Assembly: GCA_018292915.2 (NCBI GenBank)
Contig: JACVVK020000035.1
Location: forward strand, 541,001-605,000
Origin: Batillaria attramentaria
Lineage: Eukaryota; Mollusca; Gastropoda; Batillariidae
Length of the DNA stretch: 64,000 nucleotides
Direction: 5' to 3'
The notes beneath the pieces are model-generated. The model made no database searches. It was not told the DNA's origin and saw nothing but the letters and a program-made list of their open reading frames with translations. The position numbers and the translations under genes were made by a program. Shown here piece after piece: positions 1-10,871 of this stretch (position 1 is its first letter; every line of letters begins with the position of its first letter).

Positions 1-17
1 ACAACAAGAACAACGAC

Positions 18-140
<123 letters not shown>

Positions 141-414
141 CGCAATCATCACAACTGCATGCACGTACTGGAAAAAAAAAATAATGCAGACCTGTGAAGA
201 GAAACCATAGGCTGTAGTGTGCATGAATTTAAAAGTTAACTGAGTCAAACCAACTAATTCCGATAAGAAGTACATTGCACGTTGTGAATTAATGGAATGC
301 AGTGCGTTTCGGAGAAGTAAAATCTAAAATCCTGAATGCTTTAATCGTGCGCTGTCTTTACAAGGATGGAACAAAAAGAGAAAAAGAAAAATAAAGAAAC
401 CTACAACATCAACC
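141..414. other. No gene seen
   Basis: AT-rich unique-looking sequence without a convincing reading frame or splice-bounded exon. Confidence 0.6.
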
Positions 415-905
415 GGCCCCCGTTGTGGTTAGCACTTCGGACCATGGACCGGGAGACCCGGGTTCGAGTCCCATCCGAGGCAATCGGGATTTTTCTACCC
501 AAGTCGGCTCCTACCCAGAGCGTGTGTGTTATGGGCCCAGGGGGGAGGCTGTTGCCACACAGCCGAGATTCACCCACTTCACGGGTGCGACTTTGTGGGT
601 GCTTCCCTTGGTATGACACGTCTTATGATGTGGATCATTACACGGCCGGCACCGCAGGTGCCGTAGTTCCCGGGCCTGGTTAATGCCGGGATATTTATGA
701 CAGGAAGCGCGGAATGCGCCTCTGTCCCGCAGTCCCAAACCACACGGACCTCCATAACATCATCTTACCATCATCCTCATCTCCATCATCATGCATAATA
801 AAAAAAAATTGCCCCAGCTTCCAAGCCCTCCGTGGATTCCACCCATGACCAGGGAGGAACACCACTGGAGCCGGCAAAGAGGCAGCAAAAAAAAAAAGAA
901 AAAAA
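415..905 (+). mobile_element. SINE-4 copy, tRNA-derived head
   Basis: The left end resembles a tRNA gene: an A-box-like GGTTAGCACTT is followed by the B-box-like GGGTTCGAGTCCC near 468. The body then runs through CCGGGATATTTATGACAGGAAGCG (split here as CCGGGATATTTATGAC then AGGAAGCG) and the block around GGACCTCCATA. The same body, with the same tRNA-like head, recurs at 50105-50410. Sharing of the head and body at two sites supports a pol III-transcribed retroposon rather than a functional tRNA gene. Confidence 0.75.
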
Positions 906-1262
906 GAAGAAGAAGAAACCTACAACATCAAAGATATTCACTTGGCCTCTTTGCTGCTACAGTTTACCAAAATTGTTCATATAAAAAAAAATATTGGCAG
1001 AATGGCAGGCAGATCGCGTTTTTCTTTTCCTTGGTTTAGTTTGTTTGTTTGTTTGTATAAAAATGGAGCATTCACTCACTCTGAAATTTTTTTTATCGCA
1101 ACTCTCGACTTCGATAGGAAGGCGTTGTCTGCGCACCAGCCGCACCAGCCGGAGCAGTCCTCGTTCTTCTCGCAGTGAGGGAAACATGAAGAAAATGTGT
1201 GATTGAACAAATTCAGCTGTGTGATTTTCAGGCCTCTATAGACAGTGGTCGTTTGTTTCTCT
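906..1262. other. No gene seen
   Basis: A-rich runs and short unconvincing frames only. Confidence 0.55.
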
Positions 1263-1799
<537 letters not shown>

Positions 1800-1801
<2 letters not shown>

Positions 1802-2463
1802 AGTTAATCAGCTTACTGAAAGCCGGAAGTGCCATAAACCTGTTAGATACTCTTTGTTTGTTTGCTGAAATCCCAACGCCCCCACTCCCCCTCCCCACCA
1901 CCACCACTACCCTTGTCCCAAGCCCGCGCATGCCCACACGGCTCATCACGTGTTTTATCGTTTTCTACAAAATGCCCCTCACCACACACAAAGACAAAAG
2001 GAAGCAACAAAGAGCGAGTAGAAAAACGGCCAAAAGAAAGGACAGGAGTGCCGTGAGAAATTGGTCGTCATCCGCCTCTGCCTCTTCTCTGTTCAAATCC
2101 ACCTCAAGGCCCCCTCCTTCTTCGTCCTTGAAAACAGAACAATGAGAAAAAAGCTATTTTATTTTAGTGAAAATCGGAACACGATTTTATCATACTGCCC
2201 ACTTTGTGTTTGTAGTTAAATGTATGTGTGGAGGCATGTTGTGTGTGTTTCTGGGTGAGTGAGTGTGTTGATTGTAAGGCCGACCTGAGCTCCTGCGGGA
2301 GGGAGGGCGTCCCTAAAATACCATTATTATTATTATTATTATCATAAACGATTATTCAGCTGTATGATTGATAGGTACAACAATTTTACCGCTAAACAGA
2401 AAACACGGTTGTTTAAAAACGAACACGAAAAAGCACGTGATATCGACTGCAATCAAAACAAGG
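1800..2463. other. No gene seen
   Basis: Contains a short (ATT)n at about 2322-2342. I see no splice-bounded frame or recognisable element. Confidence 0.55.
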
Positions 2464-2571
2464 AGGAACGGCCCCGTCCTACAAAGTTGTTTCTCCAAAC
2501 TTCATTTTATTTTGTCTGTTTTGTTGTTATTGTTGCCGGTTCTCCCCTCTCCAAGTTCTACCGATGACACT
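2464..2571. repeat. Unit P terminus and shared flank
   Basis: Positions 2464-2497 carry the GACGGGGC...GAGAAACAACTTT terminus (on the minus strand) also seen at 49443. Positions 2498-2571 are the reverse complement of 49369-49441. The two sites therefore share both the terminus and its neighbour. Confidence 0.7.
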
Positions 2572-2667
2572 AGATCCTCTACGACCTCGACCGATTAGCC
2601 ACGTGACTGGGGGTGGGGCCGGGTGTGGTAAGAAGGGAGAGAGAGAGGCAGAGGGAGAGGGTGGGTA

Positions 2668-2828
2668 GGTGGGTGTTTAACGCTCTTTTCCACCACATAA
2701 GGGTGATATCAAAGACGGGGCAACGAGAAAAAGGCCAGCACAAATATTTGGCCCCAGCGGCCGGGATTCGAACTCTCGGCCCAAGCATTGAAAGTCCAAC
2801 GCGCTACCATTCGGCCACCCTGGCTCCC
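2668..2828 (-). mobile_element. SINE-2 copy
   Basis: On the minus strand it begins with the tRNA-like head (A box TGGCCGAATGG, B box GAGTTCGAATCCC) and continues through ATATTTGTGCTGGCC and GATATCACCC to a CACCCACC tail. It is the copy carried inside unit P. Confidence 0.85.
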
Positions 2829-2869
<41 letters not shown>

Positions 2870-4004
2870 CAGTTCCGTGAACTAAACATTTGACGTCAGC
2901 CTCAGGCAGGTCGTCATACAGAGAGAGAGAGAGATGACGTCAATTCCGTGAACTAAACTTTTGGCGTCAGCCTCTATCACTGAGATCGTCTGAGGATGCT
3001 TCTTTATGTCCTGTGATTTCCCTATTGGCTTTGTGACTTCTCCGATTGAATTATTTTTCACATGAAATCTGGAAGATGTAGAGGGCTGATGAAATGTCGG
3101 AAGCAGTGACGATACTAGCAGATTTTGTCTGTGAACCAAACATTTGCCGTCAGCCTCACGCTGCTCGTCTGACAGATGATACTTCTTCATATCTTGTGAT
3201 TTCCTTGTTGCTTTTGTGACTTCCGTGACTGAATTAATTTTGACTTAAAATCTGGAAGATTTAGAGAGCTGATGAAACGTGGACTTAAAGTGCCTTGGAT
3301 TGTACTTACGAAATTGCAAAATTGGAACTTTTTTGACCGGCGCTTCTCGCAGAAACGTTAAAAATTTGTTTATCTAAAAGCTCTGTTATTCTTAATACTA
3401 AAGCTATAATAGTGCAAAAGTTCATGTCATATGTGCAGTTGTCACAAGTGACAAAAATACCGGAATGATGAGTAATTTGAAGGAGTCTTTTCATAGATAT
3501 TTGGCCTTATATGCAAACCACCCCTACCTCGGAAATATTTTTCTTACACAAAACCTGTCAGAGCTACAGAGCTGTGCTACGAAAACAGGCAGTATAATTG
3601 GATGATCTTCCCAATTTCAGAAAATGAAGCCATTTGAACAATTTTTTCGAAAAAATTCGTGACATGACCGATTTTTTAAAATCGGCAATAACTGTTCTCA
3701 AAATGCGGCATGATAAAAATCGTGAAAAATACCTCTGGAGAATATGAATGCCCATTTTATCTCAAAGTAAAAAGCCATCCGGCGAGGTGGTTTAGCAGAT
3801 AGCCATCATTACATCCGTCCACACACACGTCAACTCCCGCCAAAAAGAACGCAGCAGCATAGTGTGCACGTCGAGTGTCTATGACGCAGATTTCGTTACG
3901 TCACTGTGTGCGTGAAAGTAAGTATTGTGTGGAGAAACGTCACAGTCTTGTTTTGTATCACTGAAACTTGCTGCTGCGCGTAGCAAAATCTGCCCCGTCT
4001 CATA

Positions 4005-4032
4005 AAGTTGTTTCTCTATAGAGAAACAACTT
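4005..4032. repeat. Perfect 28-bp palindrome
   Basis: AAGTTGTTTCTCTA followed by its exact reverse complement, with no loop. Identical palindromes lie at 43345-43372 and 49855-49882, always at the end of unit P. Confidence 0.95.
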
Positions 4033-4176
4033 AAAAAGACAAATAGTTTCTTTATAGCAGAAATTCAAGTTAATATTTTTGGCTGAAACAAAAATCCGCA
4101 AACAGTGTGTGCCTTAACTGCGACTTCTGCGACAACTCTGTCACAGTTGCAGAGTTTTCAGCGCTTTGGAGACCCC

Positions 4177-4183
4177 TATAAAA
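4177..4183 (+). promoter_or_regulatory. Possible TATA box
   Basis: TATAAAA is followed about 40 bp later by TCAGT, which resembles an initiator. The surrounding 4085-4560 has no frame and could be a solo LTR or an unrelated promoter. This is a weak call on short motifs only. Confidence 0.25.
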
Positions 4184-4571
4184 CCAGGGCGTGAGTTTGT
4201 GGTGACTTTATTGTGCTTCTGGTCAGTGAGTTAGACACATCGCTACAGTGTCTAGCGAGTGTTGTGTGCTGCACAAGAAGACTAGCCGCTGCGATCTTTC
4301 TCGCTTAGTGTCAAAGCGCAAACTGAGGTGTGAAATCAGGCTGCCCTTGCCTGTTATAAGGGTTTCAAAGACGCTGAAAAATTTGTAACTGTGACAGCTA
4401 GAGTCGACCGTGCATTTAGCACAGTTGGATTTTTCAAAAAAACATACTGTTGGTGGCTTTTTGTTGAGAATGCAGACCTTTAAGTAATGTATGCCTTAGC
4501 AGTATACTGAACGCTTATGCAAGGTGGTCAGTTTAGAAGTTCTACTGAAGAGTCAATGAAAACTTGTTTAC

Positions 4572-4673
4572 CTTTTCTTGTGATATCATGCTGGCGTCTG
4601 AGCGTGATATGCTGTCCACCTCTGAGTTTGATTTCCTGTTCATATCCGCTTCTGAGTGCTTTACGCCGTACCT
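4572..4673 (-). CDS. Cassette exon 1 of unknown repeat-exon gene
   Basis: Product unknown. This is the copy furthest downstream on the minus strand. The acceptor is TTTGTTTATTAAAG and the exon opens with RYGVKHSEA, as in all other copies. It is only 102 nt (34 codons) and phase 0 at both ends. The second half differs: there is no KIEFE block, and it ends ...MISQEK followed by GTAAAC instead of GTAAGT. Serine/acidic content persists (NSEVDS, SRSDAS). Either it is the last, divergent member of the array or its 3' half was replaced. No stop codon or polyadenylation site was identified downstream, so the gene's end is not located. Confidence 0.6.
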
Positions 4674-4724
4674 CTTTAATAAACAAAAGCAGTTAGTCTT
4701 TGGAATCCCCCCCCCCCCTCTCTC

Positions 4725-4783
4725 CTTGCCGCGAAATAGTCTTTGTAGCTTGCGTGGCGTAAAGCCCTAACTAACTAACTAAC
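4725..4783 (+). mobile_element. Short retroposon 3' end with (CTAA)n tail
   Basis: Reads GCTTGCGTGGCGTAAAGCCC then CTAACTAACTAAC. The same 3' end is present at 27954-28018, 33411-33470 and 59879-59925, each time with a 4-bp tail repeat. Confidence 0.65.
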
Positions 4784-4852
4784 GGTAACCCCCGTCTCTC
4801 CTCCTTCTCCTCTTTCTCGCACCCCCCTCCCCCCCCCCCCCCACCTCGACAC

Positions 4853-4975
4853 GTGAGTTCGAATCCCGACTGGCGCTAAATATTTGTGCTGGCCTTTTTC
4901 TCGTTGCCCCGTCTTTGATATCACCCATACCTGGTGGAAAAGAACGTTAAACTCCTAAATACCCACCCACATATC
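4853..4975 (+). mobile_element. SINE-2 fragment
   Basis: Starts inside the B box (GAGTTCGAATCCC) and keeps the ATATTTGTGCTGGCC body and the ACCCACCCAC tail. The A-box half is missing, replaced upstream by a C-rich run. Confidence 0.75.
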
Positions 4976-5103
4976 CCCCCCCCCTCCCTTATCCCCGACA
5001 ACTGTCAGCGTTCTCAAATAATAGTCATTTCACTTCATTTCATTTCTCTCTCATGTATTAATGACTTCAGTACATTAATTTGACCTGTTCTGGAGGGATG
5101 GGT

Positions 5104-5106
<3 letters not shown>

Positions 5107-5180
<74 letters not shown>
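5107..5180. repeat. (GT)n tract next to donor of cassette exon 2
   Basis: Read on the minus strand this is a (CA)n run starting about 15 nt after the GTAAGT donor of the exon at 5196-5369. The same arrangement is duplicated at 5902-5971. Confidence 0.95.
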
Positions 5181-5184
<4 letters not shown>

Positions 5185-5195
5185 CATCAACTTAC

Positions 5196-5369
5196 AGCGG
5201 TTTCGCGTCCATCACTATCGGCCCTTTCATTAGCGTTTTCATTATCAACCTCGAACTCGATTTTTCCGATAACTGGGGGCTCCTCTGAGCGTGATTTGCT
5301 GTTTTCTTCTGAGTGTGACCTGCTCTTCTCGTTCTCCGTACTCGCCTCAGAGTGTTTTGCGCCGTACCT
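5196..5369 (-). CDS. Cassette exon 2 of unknown repeat-exon gene
   Basis: 174 nt, 58 codons, phase 0 on both sides. The intron end reads GACTAACTGCTTTTG then TTTATTGAAG: a branch-point-like CTAAC about 20 nt before the AG with a pyrimidine-rich stretch. The exon encodes RYGAKHSEAS, then short KSRSHSEE and KSRSEE units, then PPVIGKIEFEVDNENANE and DSDGRETA, followed by GTAAGT. Rich in K, S, E and H, with no hydrophobic core, so it is probably disordered. It lies in a 792-bp tandem duplication with exon 3 and differs from exon 3 by one residue (R or H in the last SxSEE). Confidence 0.78.
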
Positions 5370-5439
5370 CTTCAATAAACAAAAGCAGTTAGTCTCAAAA
5401 CTAGAGAGGCAGAATCCTACTTGTCTCACTTGTGAACTG

Positions 5440-5897
5440 GTTTAAGATCATTCAAAAGGTTGGTAAAGGTAATATCACTGTCTATCATCATGCCTGTTAG
5501 ATGTCTCTGGTGTTCGTAGTTTCTGACAAATGGCAATTGTACAGATTTTCATTCTTTCAAAGGGGCATGTCCAGAAAGGTCTTATTGCTAAGTTCTTATT
5601 ATTAAGTTTAGTGCCCTTGCTGGTTGTTGTTTCTGAGAAAATGCCCAAGGTAAGTTGGTTTTTTTTTGTCTTTCCCACAAACAGCTTCATGGTCTGGACC
5701 TTGACGCAAGGTCATTGAATACGGGTGTATCAGTGAAGGACTATCATTATGGAAAGCTTGTATCGCCTTGACCTTGAGTAAAGGTCATTCAAACAATACC
5801 TTTAGTCAAGATCATATCAATGTCTATCAGTGTGCCAAGTTTGATGCCTCTGGTATTTGTAGTTTCTGCGAAAATGACCATGACCTTTAGCCGAAGC

Positions 5898-5900
<3 letters not shown>
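5440..5900 (-). repeat. AGGTCA-type 150-bp repeat family, minus orientation
   Basis: Intronic. Contains TTTCTGAGAAAATGCC, GTGCCAAGTTTGATGCC and TGACCTTGA with TAAAGGTCA, the reversed form of the family at 20129-21790. Part of the 792-bp duplicated segment. Confidence 0.7.

Positions 5901-5901
<1 letters not shown>

Positions 5902-5971
<70 letters not shown>
5902..5971. repeat. (GT)n tract next to donor of cassette exon 3
   Basis: Second copy of the tract at 5107-5180. It lies about 15 nt beyond the minus-strand donor of the exon at 5988-6161. Confidence 0.95.
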
Positions 5972-5973
<2 letters not shown>

Positions 5974-5987
5974 TTCCATCAACTTAC

Positions 5988-6161
5988 AGCGGTTTCGCGT
6001 CCATCACTATCGGCCCTTTCATTAGCGTTTTCATTATCAACCTCGAATTCGATTTTTCCGATAACTGGGGGCTCCTCTGAGTGTGATTTGCTGTTTTCTT
6101 CTGAGTGTGACCTGCTCTTCTCGTTCTCCGTACTCGCCTCAGAGTGTTTTGCGCCGTACCT
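5988..6161 (-). CDS. Cassette exon 3 of unknown repeat-exon gene
   Basis: Almost a base-for-base copy of exon 2, displaced by 792 bp: 174 nt, phase 0 to phase 0, same acceptor and GTAAGT donor. The only amino-acid change seen is SHSEE in place of SRSEE; the other visible difference (GAACTC to GAATTC on the plus strand) is silent. The duplication carried exon, donor-side (CA)n and intron together, so it is a recent genomic duplication and not exon retroposition. Confidence 0.78.
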
Positions 6162-6235
6162 CTTCAATAAACAAAAGCAGTTAGTCTCAAAACTAGAGAG
6201 GCAGAAGCCTACTTGTCTCAAATGTGAACTGGTTT

Positions 6236-7000
6236 AAGATCATCCAAAAAGGTTGGTAAAGGTCATATCATTGTCTATCCTCATGCCTGTTAGATGTCTC
6301 TGGTGTTCGTAGTTTATGACAAATGGCATTTGTACAGATTTTCATGGTCATTCAAAGGGGTATGTCCAGAAAGGTCTTATTGCTAAGTTCTTATGATTAA
6401 GTTTAGTGCCCTTGCTGTTTGTTGTTTCTGAGAAAATGCCCACGTTCAGTTTTTTTTTCCAATGATCCCAGTGTCTATCAGTATGTCAAGTTTGATGCCT
6501 CTGGTATTTGTAGTTTCTGCGAAAATGACCACATCAAAATTCACCAATTCAGCTTTAATGACCATGACCTTTAGCCGTGGCCATTCATAAGGGTATGTAT
6601 GGACAGGTTTTATCGCTGTATATCACCGTGCCAAGTTTCGTGCCTGTGCTGTTTGTTGTTTCCGAGAAAATGCCAACGTTAAAGTGTGTGTTTTTAACCT
6701 CCACATATAGATTGTATGGCCTTGACCTTAAATCAAGGTCACTGAATACAGGTATGGCGGTAAAGATCTTACCAATGTCTGTCAACGTGCAACGTTTAAT
6801 ACCTCTGGTTTTCATAGACTCTGAGCAAATACGAATGTGAAAGTTCCAGACAGACAGCTTTCATGACCTTGACCTTAAGTCAAAGTTATTCAAAAGAGTT
6901 TTGTTTGTAAGATCTTGCGACTGTCTATCAGCACACTACGTTTTTGTGTATCTGCTGCGGGTAGATTATAGAAAGATGGCAATATTCAAGTTTGTTGGAA
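6236..7000 (-). repeat. AGGTCA-type 150-bp repeat family, minus orientation
   Basis: Successive diverged monomers with TTCTGAGAAAATGCC, GTCTATCA and TTGACCTTAA/TCAAGGTCA blocks in the intron between cassette exons 3 and 4. No coding frame. Confidence 0.7.
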
Positions 7001-7042
7001 CACGCTGACACACAGAGAGACGGACAGACAACGGAGTGAGTA

Positions 7043-7045
<3 letters not shown>

Positions 7046-7087
<42 letters not shown>
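7046..7087. repeat. (GT)n microsatellite
   Basis: Pure GT dinucleotide, 21 units, adjoining the intronic AGGTCA-type repeats. Confidence 0.95.
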
Positions 7088-7362
7088 CCTGAAGGACAGA
7101 TAGCAAGAGAGACGTGTGCGTCTATCATCTCATCCTAAAATAAAGTTTTAGTCAGTCAGTCAGTCAGTCAGTAAATCAGTCTCATTGTTTCATTTCATTT
7201 CTCTCTCGTGTAATAGACTTCAGTACATTAACTTCACATACATGATACATTATACAATGCATACATACATTCATACTTCAACACTAGCTCTATGTGCAAA
7301 TATAGCATTTCTTGGAGGATTGGACCTCGTGTCGTGTTTTCGTGTGATGTCCATTTACTTAC

Positions 7363-7566
7363 AGTGGTTTCGTGTTCATCACTGTCTGCCGATTCATCAC
7401 GATCAATCGCGAATTCGATTTTTTTGACACCCGAGGAATCTTCTGAGCGTGATTTGTTGTTCTCTTCTGAGTGTGCCTTGCTCTTCTTGTTCGTCTTACT
7501 CGCTTCTGAGTGTGACTTGCTCTTCTTATTCGCCTTACTCGCTTCTGAGTGCTTTCCGCCGTACCT
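7363..7566 (-). CDS. Cassette exon 4 of unknown repeat-exon gene
   Basis: 204 nt, 68 codons, phase 0 at both ends, exactly 39 nt longer than exons 5 and 7. Begins RYGGKHSEASKANKKSK, with the 13-residue module S-H-S-E-A-S-K-x-N-K-K-S-K repeated (second copy with KT and KAHSEE), then SEDSSGVKKIEFAIDRDE and DSDEHETT before GTAAGT. The acceptor is ATTAAAG, and a branch-like CCGACTGAT lies upstream. No stop codon occurs in frame. The preceding intron carries a LINE fragment. Confidence 0.78.
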
Positions 7567-7636
7567 CTTTAATAAACAAAATCAGTCGGTAAAAACTTAA
7601 CAAAATAATAATCCTCTCTCTCTCTCTCAAAGTAAG

Positions 7637-8068
7637 ATGTCGGGTGCAGTATTTCTTGACTTAAAGAAAGCTTTCGATGTCATAAACCATAACATTTTAC
7701 TTGAAAAGCTTGACGTATATTTGAACAACAACAGGCCAGCTGCTCTCTCTTCTTTCTTTGAATCATATCTATGACATAACCCAGACTGTATATGCAAATG
7801 GTGGATATTCTTCTGAAGGAGCTGTGGCATGTGGTGTTCCCCCGGGATCTATATTGTTGGCCCATTGTTGTGTTTTTATTGATCTACCTCTATATATTAC
7901 TGAATCGAGAGTCACCTGTGGCCTGTTTGCTGATGATTCTACAGTCCAGTCATCTGGACCTACTTTATCTGAAATAACTGGTCGTCTGCAACAGAGTCTT
8001 AATAACGTGTCGCAGTGGTGCGCCAGCAATGACATGATACTCAATCCCTCCAAAACAAAGAGCATGCT
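7637..8068 (+). mobile_element. LINE reverse-transcriptase fragment
   Basis: Plus-strand translation in changing frames gives SGAVFLDLKKAFDVINHNI, then GVPPGS, then FADDSTVQSSG (the catalytic FADD box) and WCASNDMILNPSKTKSML. This is the RT core of a CR1/L2-like ORF2 with frameshifts. It stops directly against the donor of cassette exon 5, so the normal intron flank of that exon is missing. A related fragment lies at 60660-60885. Confidence 0.85.
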
Positions 8069-8078
8069 CAGCACTTAC

Positions 8079-8243
8079 AATGGTTTCGTGTTCATCACTG
8101 TCTGCCGATTCATCATGATCAATCTCGAATTCGATTTTTTTGACATCCGAGGAATCTTCTGAGCGGGATTTGCCGTTCTCTTTTGAGTGTGACTTGCTCG
8201 TCTTTTTCGCCTTACTCGCTTCTGAGCGCTTTCCGCCGTACCT
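8079..8243 (-). CDS. Cassette exon 5 of unknown repeat-exon gene
   Basis: 165 nt, 55 codons, phase 0 to 0. Encodes RYGGKRSEASKAKKTSK, SHSKENGKSRSEDSSD, VKKIEFEIDHDE and DSDEHETI, then GTAAGT. One 13-residue module fewer than exon 4. Although a LINE fragment abuts the donor, GTAAG itself is intact. The acceptor is TTTATTTAAG. Confidence 0.75.
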
Positions 8244-8571
8244 CTTAAATAAACAAATGCAGTTAGTCGGTGAAGAAATTTAATCGCAACATCCCCCCCC
8301 CTCTCTCTCTCTCTCTAGTAGCCGCAAGTCACAAATGTGGTGTGCAGACCAACATTTTTGACCGTTCTCAAATGAAGATAATTTCACTTCATTCATTTCA
8401 TTTCTCTCTGGTTTTCTACTTCACATACATTATACATTACCTAGTGCATACATGCATACCTACTTCAACACCCGCTCATTATGCACACTGAAAGGGTTTC
8501 CATGTGTGAACATAACCTGTTTGAAGAAAAGGTTGTCGTGTCTTGTTTCCGTGTGATTTCCTATTACTTAC

Positions 8572-8838
8572 AACTGTTTCGTGTCCATCACTATCTGCCG
8601 GTTCATCATGATCAATCTCGAATTCGATTTTTTTGGTACCCGAGGGGTCTTCTGAGTGTGAGGTGTTCTTCTTATTCGCCTTACTCGCCTCTAAGTGTGA
8701 CTTTTGTGGGTGGCTCTTCTTATTCGCCTTACTCACTTTTGAGAGTGACTTGCTCTTCTTATTCGCCTTACTCGCTTCTGAGTGTGACTTGCTCTTCTGA
8801 CTCGCCTTAATCGCTTCTGAGTGCTTTCCGCCGTACCT
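8572..8838 (-). CDS. Cassette exon 6 of unknown repeat-exon gene
   Basis: The longest copy: 267 nt, 89 codons, phase 0 to 0. After RYGGKHSEAIKASQKSK it has several modules (SHSEASKANKKSK, SLSKVSKANKKS), an irregular HPQKSHLEASKANKKN insert, then TSHSEDPSG, TKKIEFEIDHDE and DSDGHETV before GTAAGT. An internal GTGAGT at 8731-8736 (minus strand), in the KVSK variant, looks like a second in-frame 5' splice site. Confidence 0.78.
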
Positions 8839-9020
8839 CTTCAATAAACAAAAGCAGTTAGTCAGTAAAAACTAACTTAATCCTCTCTCTCTCTCTCATG
8901 TGTATACCTACTTCAACACCCGCTCATGAAACACAGTAAAAGGGTTTCCAAGTGCGAATATAACCTCTTTTGGAGGAACGGATCTCGTGTCTTGTTATCG
9001 TGTGATTTCCGTTTACTTAC

Positions 9021-9185
9021 CGCGGTTTCGTGTCCATCACTGGCTGCCGGTTCATCGTGATCAATTTCGATTTCAATTTTTTTGGTACCGGAGGAATCTT
9101 CTGAGTGTAACTTGTTGTTCGCTTCTGAGTGTGACTTGGTCTTCTTATTCGCCTTACTCACTTCTGAGTGCTTTCCGCCGTGCCT
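9021..9185 (-). CDS. Cassette exon 7 of unknown repeat-exon gene
   Basis: 165 nt, 55 codons, phase 0 to 0. RHGGKHSEVSKANKKTK, SHSEANNKLHSEDSSG, TKKIEIEIDHDE and DGHETA, then GTAAGT. The first residues are RH rather than RY, a variant shared by exons 7, 8, 9 and 12. The E-V-S-K codons create GAA|GTGAGT at 9156-9161, an internal phase-0 donor match. Confidence 0.78.
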
Positions 9186-9493
9186 CTTCAATAAAGAAAA
9201 GCATTCAGTCTATAATTTTAATCTCTCTCTCTCTCTCTCTCGTAACGGCAAGTCCGCAAGTTTGTCTGCAGACCGACAATTCTGACCGTTCTCAAATAAA
9301 GGCCATTTCACTTCATTTATTTCATTTCATTTCTCTGTCGTATACTGCTTCAGTGCATTACACACTGCAAACATGTATACCTACTTCAACAACTGCTCAT
9401 CAAACACACTGAAAGGGTTTCCATGTGCGAACATAACCTGTTTTGGAGGAATAGATCTTGTGTCTTGTTATCGTGTGATTTCCGTTTACTTAC

Positions 9494-9736
9494 CGCTGTT
9501 TCGTGTCCATCACTGGCTGTCGGTTCATTGTGATCAATTTCGAATTCAATTTTTTTGGTACCCGAGGAATCTTCTGAGTGTGATTTGTTGTTCGCTTTTG
9601 AGTGTGACTTGCTCTTCTTTTTCGTCTTACTCACTTCTGAGTGTGACTTGCTCTTCTTATGCGCCTTACTCACTTCTGAGTGTGACTTGATCTTCTTTTT
9701 CGCTTTATTCGCTTCTGAGGGGTTTCCGCCGTGCCT
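9494..9736 (-). CDS. Cassette exon 8 of unknown repeat-exon gene
   Basis: 243 nt, 81 codons, phase 0 to 0, two 39-nt modules longer than exon 7. Modules read SHSEVSKAHKKSK and SHSEVSKTKKKSK, then SHSKANNKSHSEDSSG, TKKIEFEIDHNE and DGHETA before GTAAGT. Two internal GTGAGT matches (9629-9634 and 9668-9673) sit one module apart. The RHGGNPSEANK start shows drift in the otherwise constant GGKHSE opening. Confidence 0.78.
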
Positions 9737-9779
9737 CTTCAATAAACAAAAGCATTTAGTCTATAAAAAAAAATTAAGC

Positions 9780-10691
9780 TAGAAAGACAGAAGCCTCAAT
9801 AGCTCAATTGTGACATGGATCAAGGTCATTCAACAGAGTATGTTTGTAAAGCTCTAATCACTATCTCTGATCATGCCAAGTAAGGTTTCTCTGGCGTTGT
9901 TAGCTCCTGGCAATATTACAGTTTTCCCCAAAACAGTTTGTATGGCCTTGACCTTAGGTAATGTCATTCAAATGAGATCTCATCAATGTCTATCATTATA
10001 CAAAGTTTGACACCTCTAGTACTTGAAGTTCCTGTGAAAACGGCAATGTTAAAATTCACAACCGACAGCTTTAATGAGACTCAAGGTCAAGGTCGTTCAA
10101 AAGGGTATGTTGCATGCGTCCCATTGCTGTCTACCATCGTGCCTCGTTTGTTGTCTCTGCCGTTTGTTATTTCAAGGAAAATACAAATGTTAGAGTTTCC
10201 AAACAACAGTTTCCGTGGCCATGACCTTGACTCAAAGTCATTCAATACAGGTATGTCAGTTAAGATGTTATACCAATGTCTATCATCACGCAAAGTGTGA
10301 TGTCTCTGGTATTTGTAGATTTTGAGAAAATGCAAATGTAAAATGTCCGAACAGACTGCTTTCATTACATTGACCTTAAGTCAAGGACATTTAAAATGGT
10401 ATGTGTGCATAGGTCTTATTATTGTCTATCAGCACGCCAGGTTTGTCTGTTAAGTTCTTATCAATGTTTATCATCATGCAAGGTTTAAAACCTCTGATAT
10501 TTGTACATTCCGAGAAAATACCAATGTGAAATTTCCAAAGAGACAGCTTTAGTGACCTTAACTTTGAGTCAAGGTCATTCAAAATGATATGTTTTGAAAT
10601 GTCTTATGGCTGTTTATTAGCATGCCAGACTTGGTGCCTCTGCATTACCAATGTTAACGTTTACTGAGGACACACACACACACGCACACGC

Positions 10692-10737
<46 letters not shown>

Positions 10738-10790
10738 GACGGAGGGTGTTATATAGACTCCCTTTCTTACACAAGTGAGCCAAAAATCGT
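9780..10790 (-). mobile_element. AGGTCA-type repeat element, minus orientation
   Basis: Five to six diverged 150-bp monomers, then (CA)n at 10671-10734, then CGACGGAGGG and the end motif CACAAGTGAGCCAA at 10770-10783. That order and end match the left end of the plus-strand element at 19997, so this is an inverted, 3'-truncated copy in the intron between cassette exons 8 and 9. Confidence 0.75.
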
Positions 10791-10871
10791 ATCTCCAAAA
10801 CAAAAGCAGTTCGTCTGTGTATTCTCTCTCTCTCTCTCTCTCGTAACGGCAAGTCAGAAATTTGGTATGCA

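Larger units (their letters stand above)
2572..4032 (+). mobile_element. Unit P, copy 1 (about 1.46 kb)
   Basis: Nearly the whole stretch reappears in inverted orientation at 43345-44875, and its last part (about 3660-4032) again at 49500-49882. It ends in a perfect 28-bp palindrome. It holds no transposase-like frame, so it is either a non-autonomous DNA element or part of a dispersed segmental duplication. A SINE-2 copy is embedded in both long copies at the same place, so that SINE was there before the duplication. Confidence 0.7.

Noticed and set aside
4085..4560. Solo LTR
   Set aside because: A TATA-like box and initiator are present, but I could not find matching TG...CA ends or flanking duplications.
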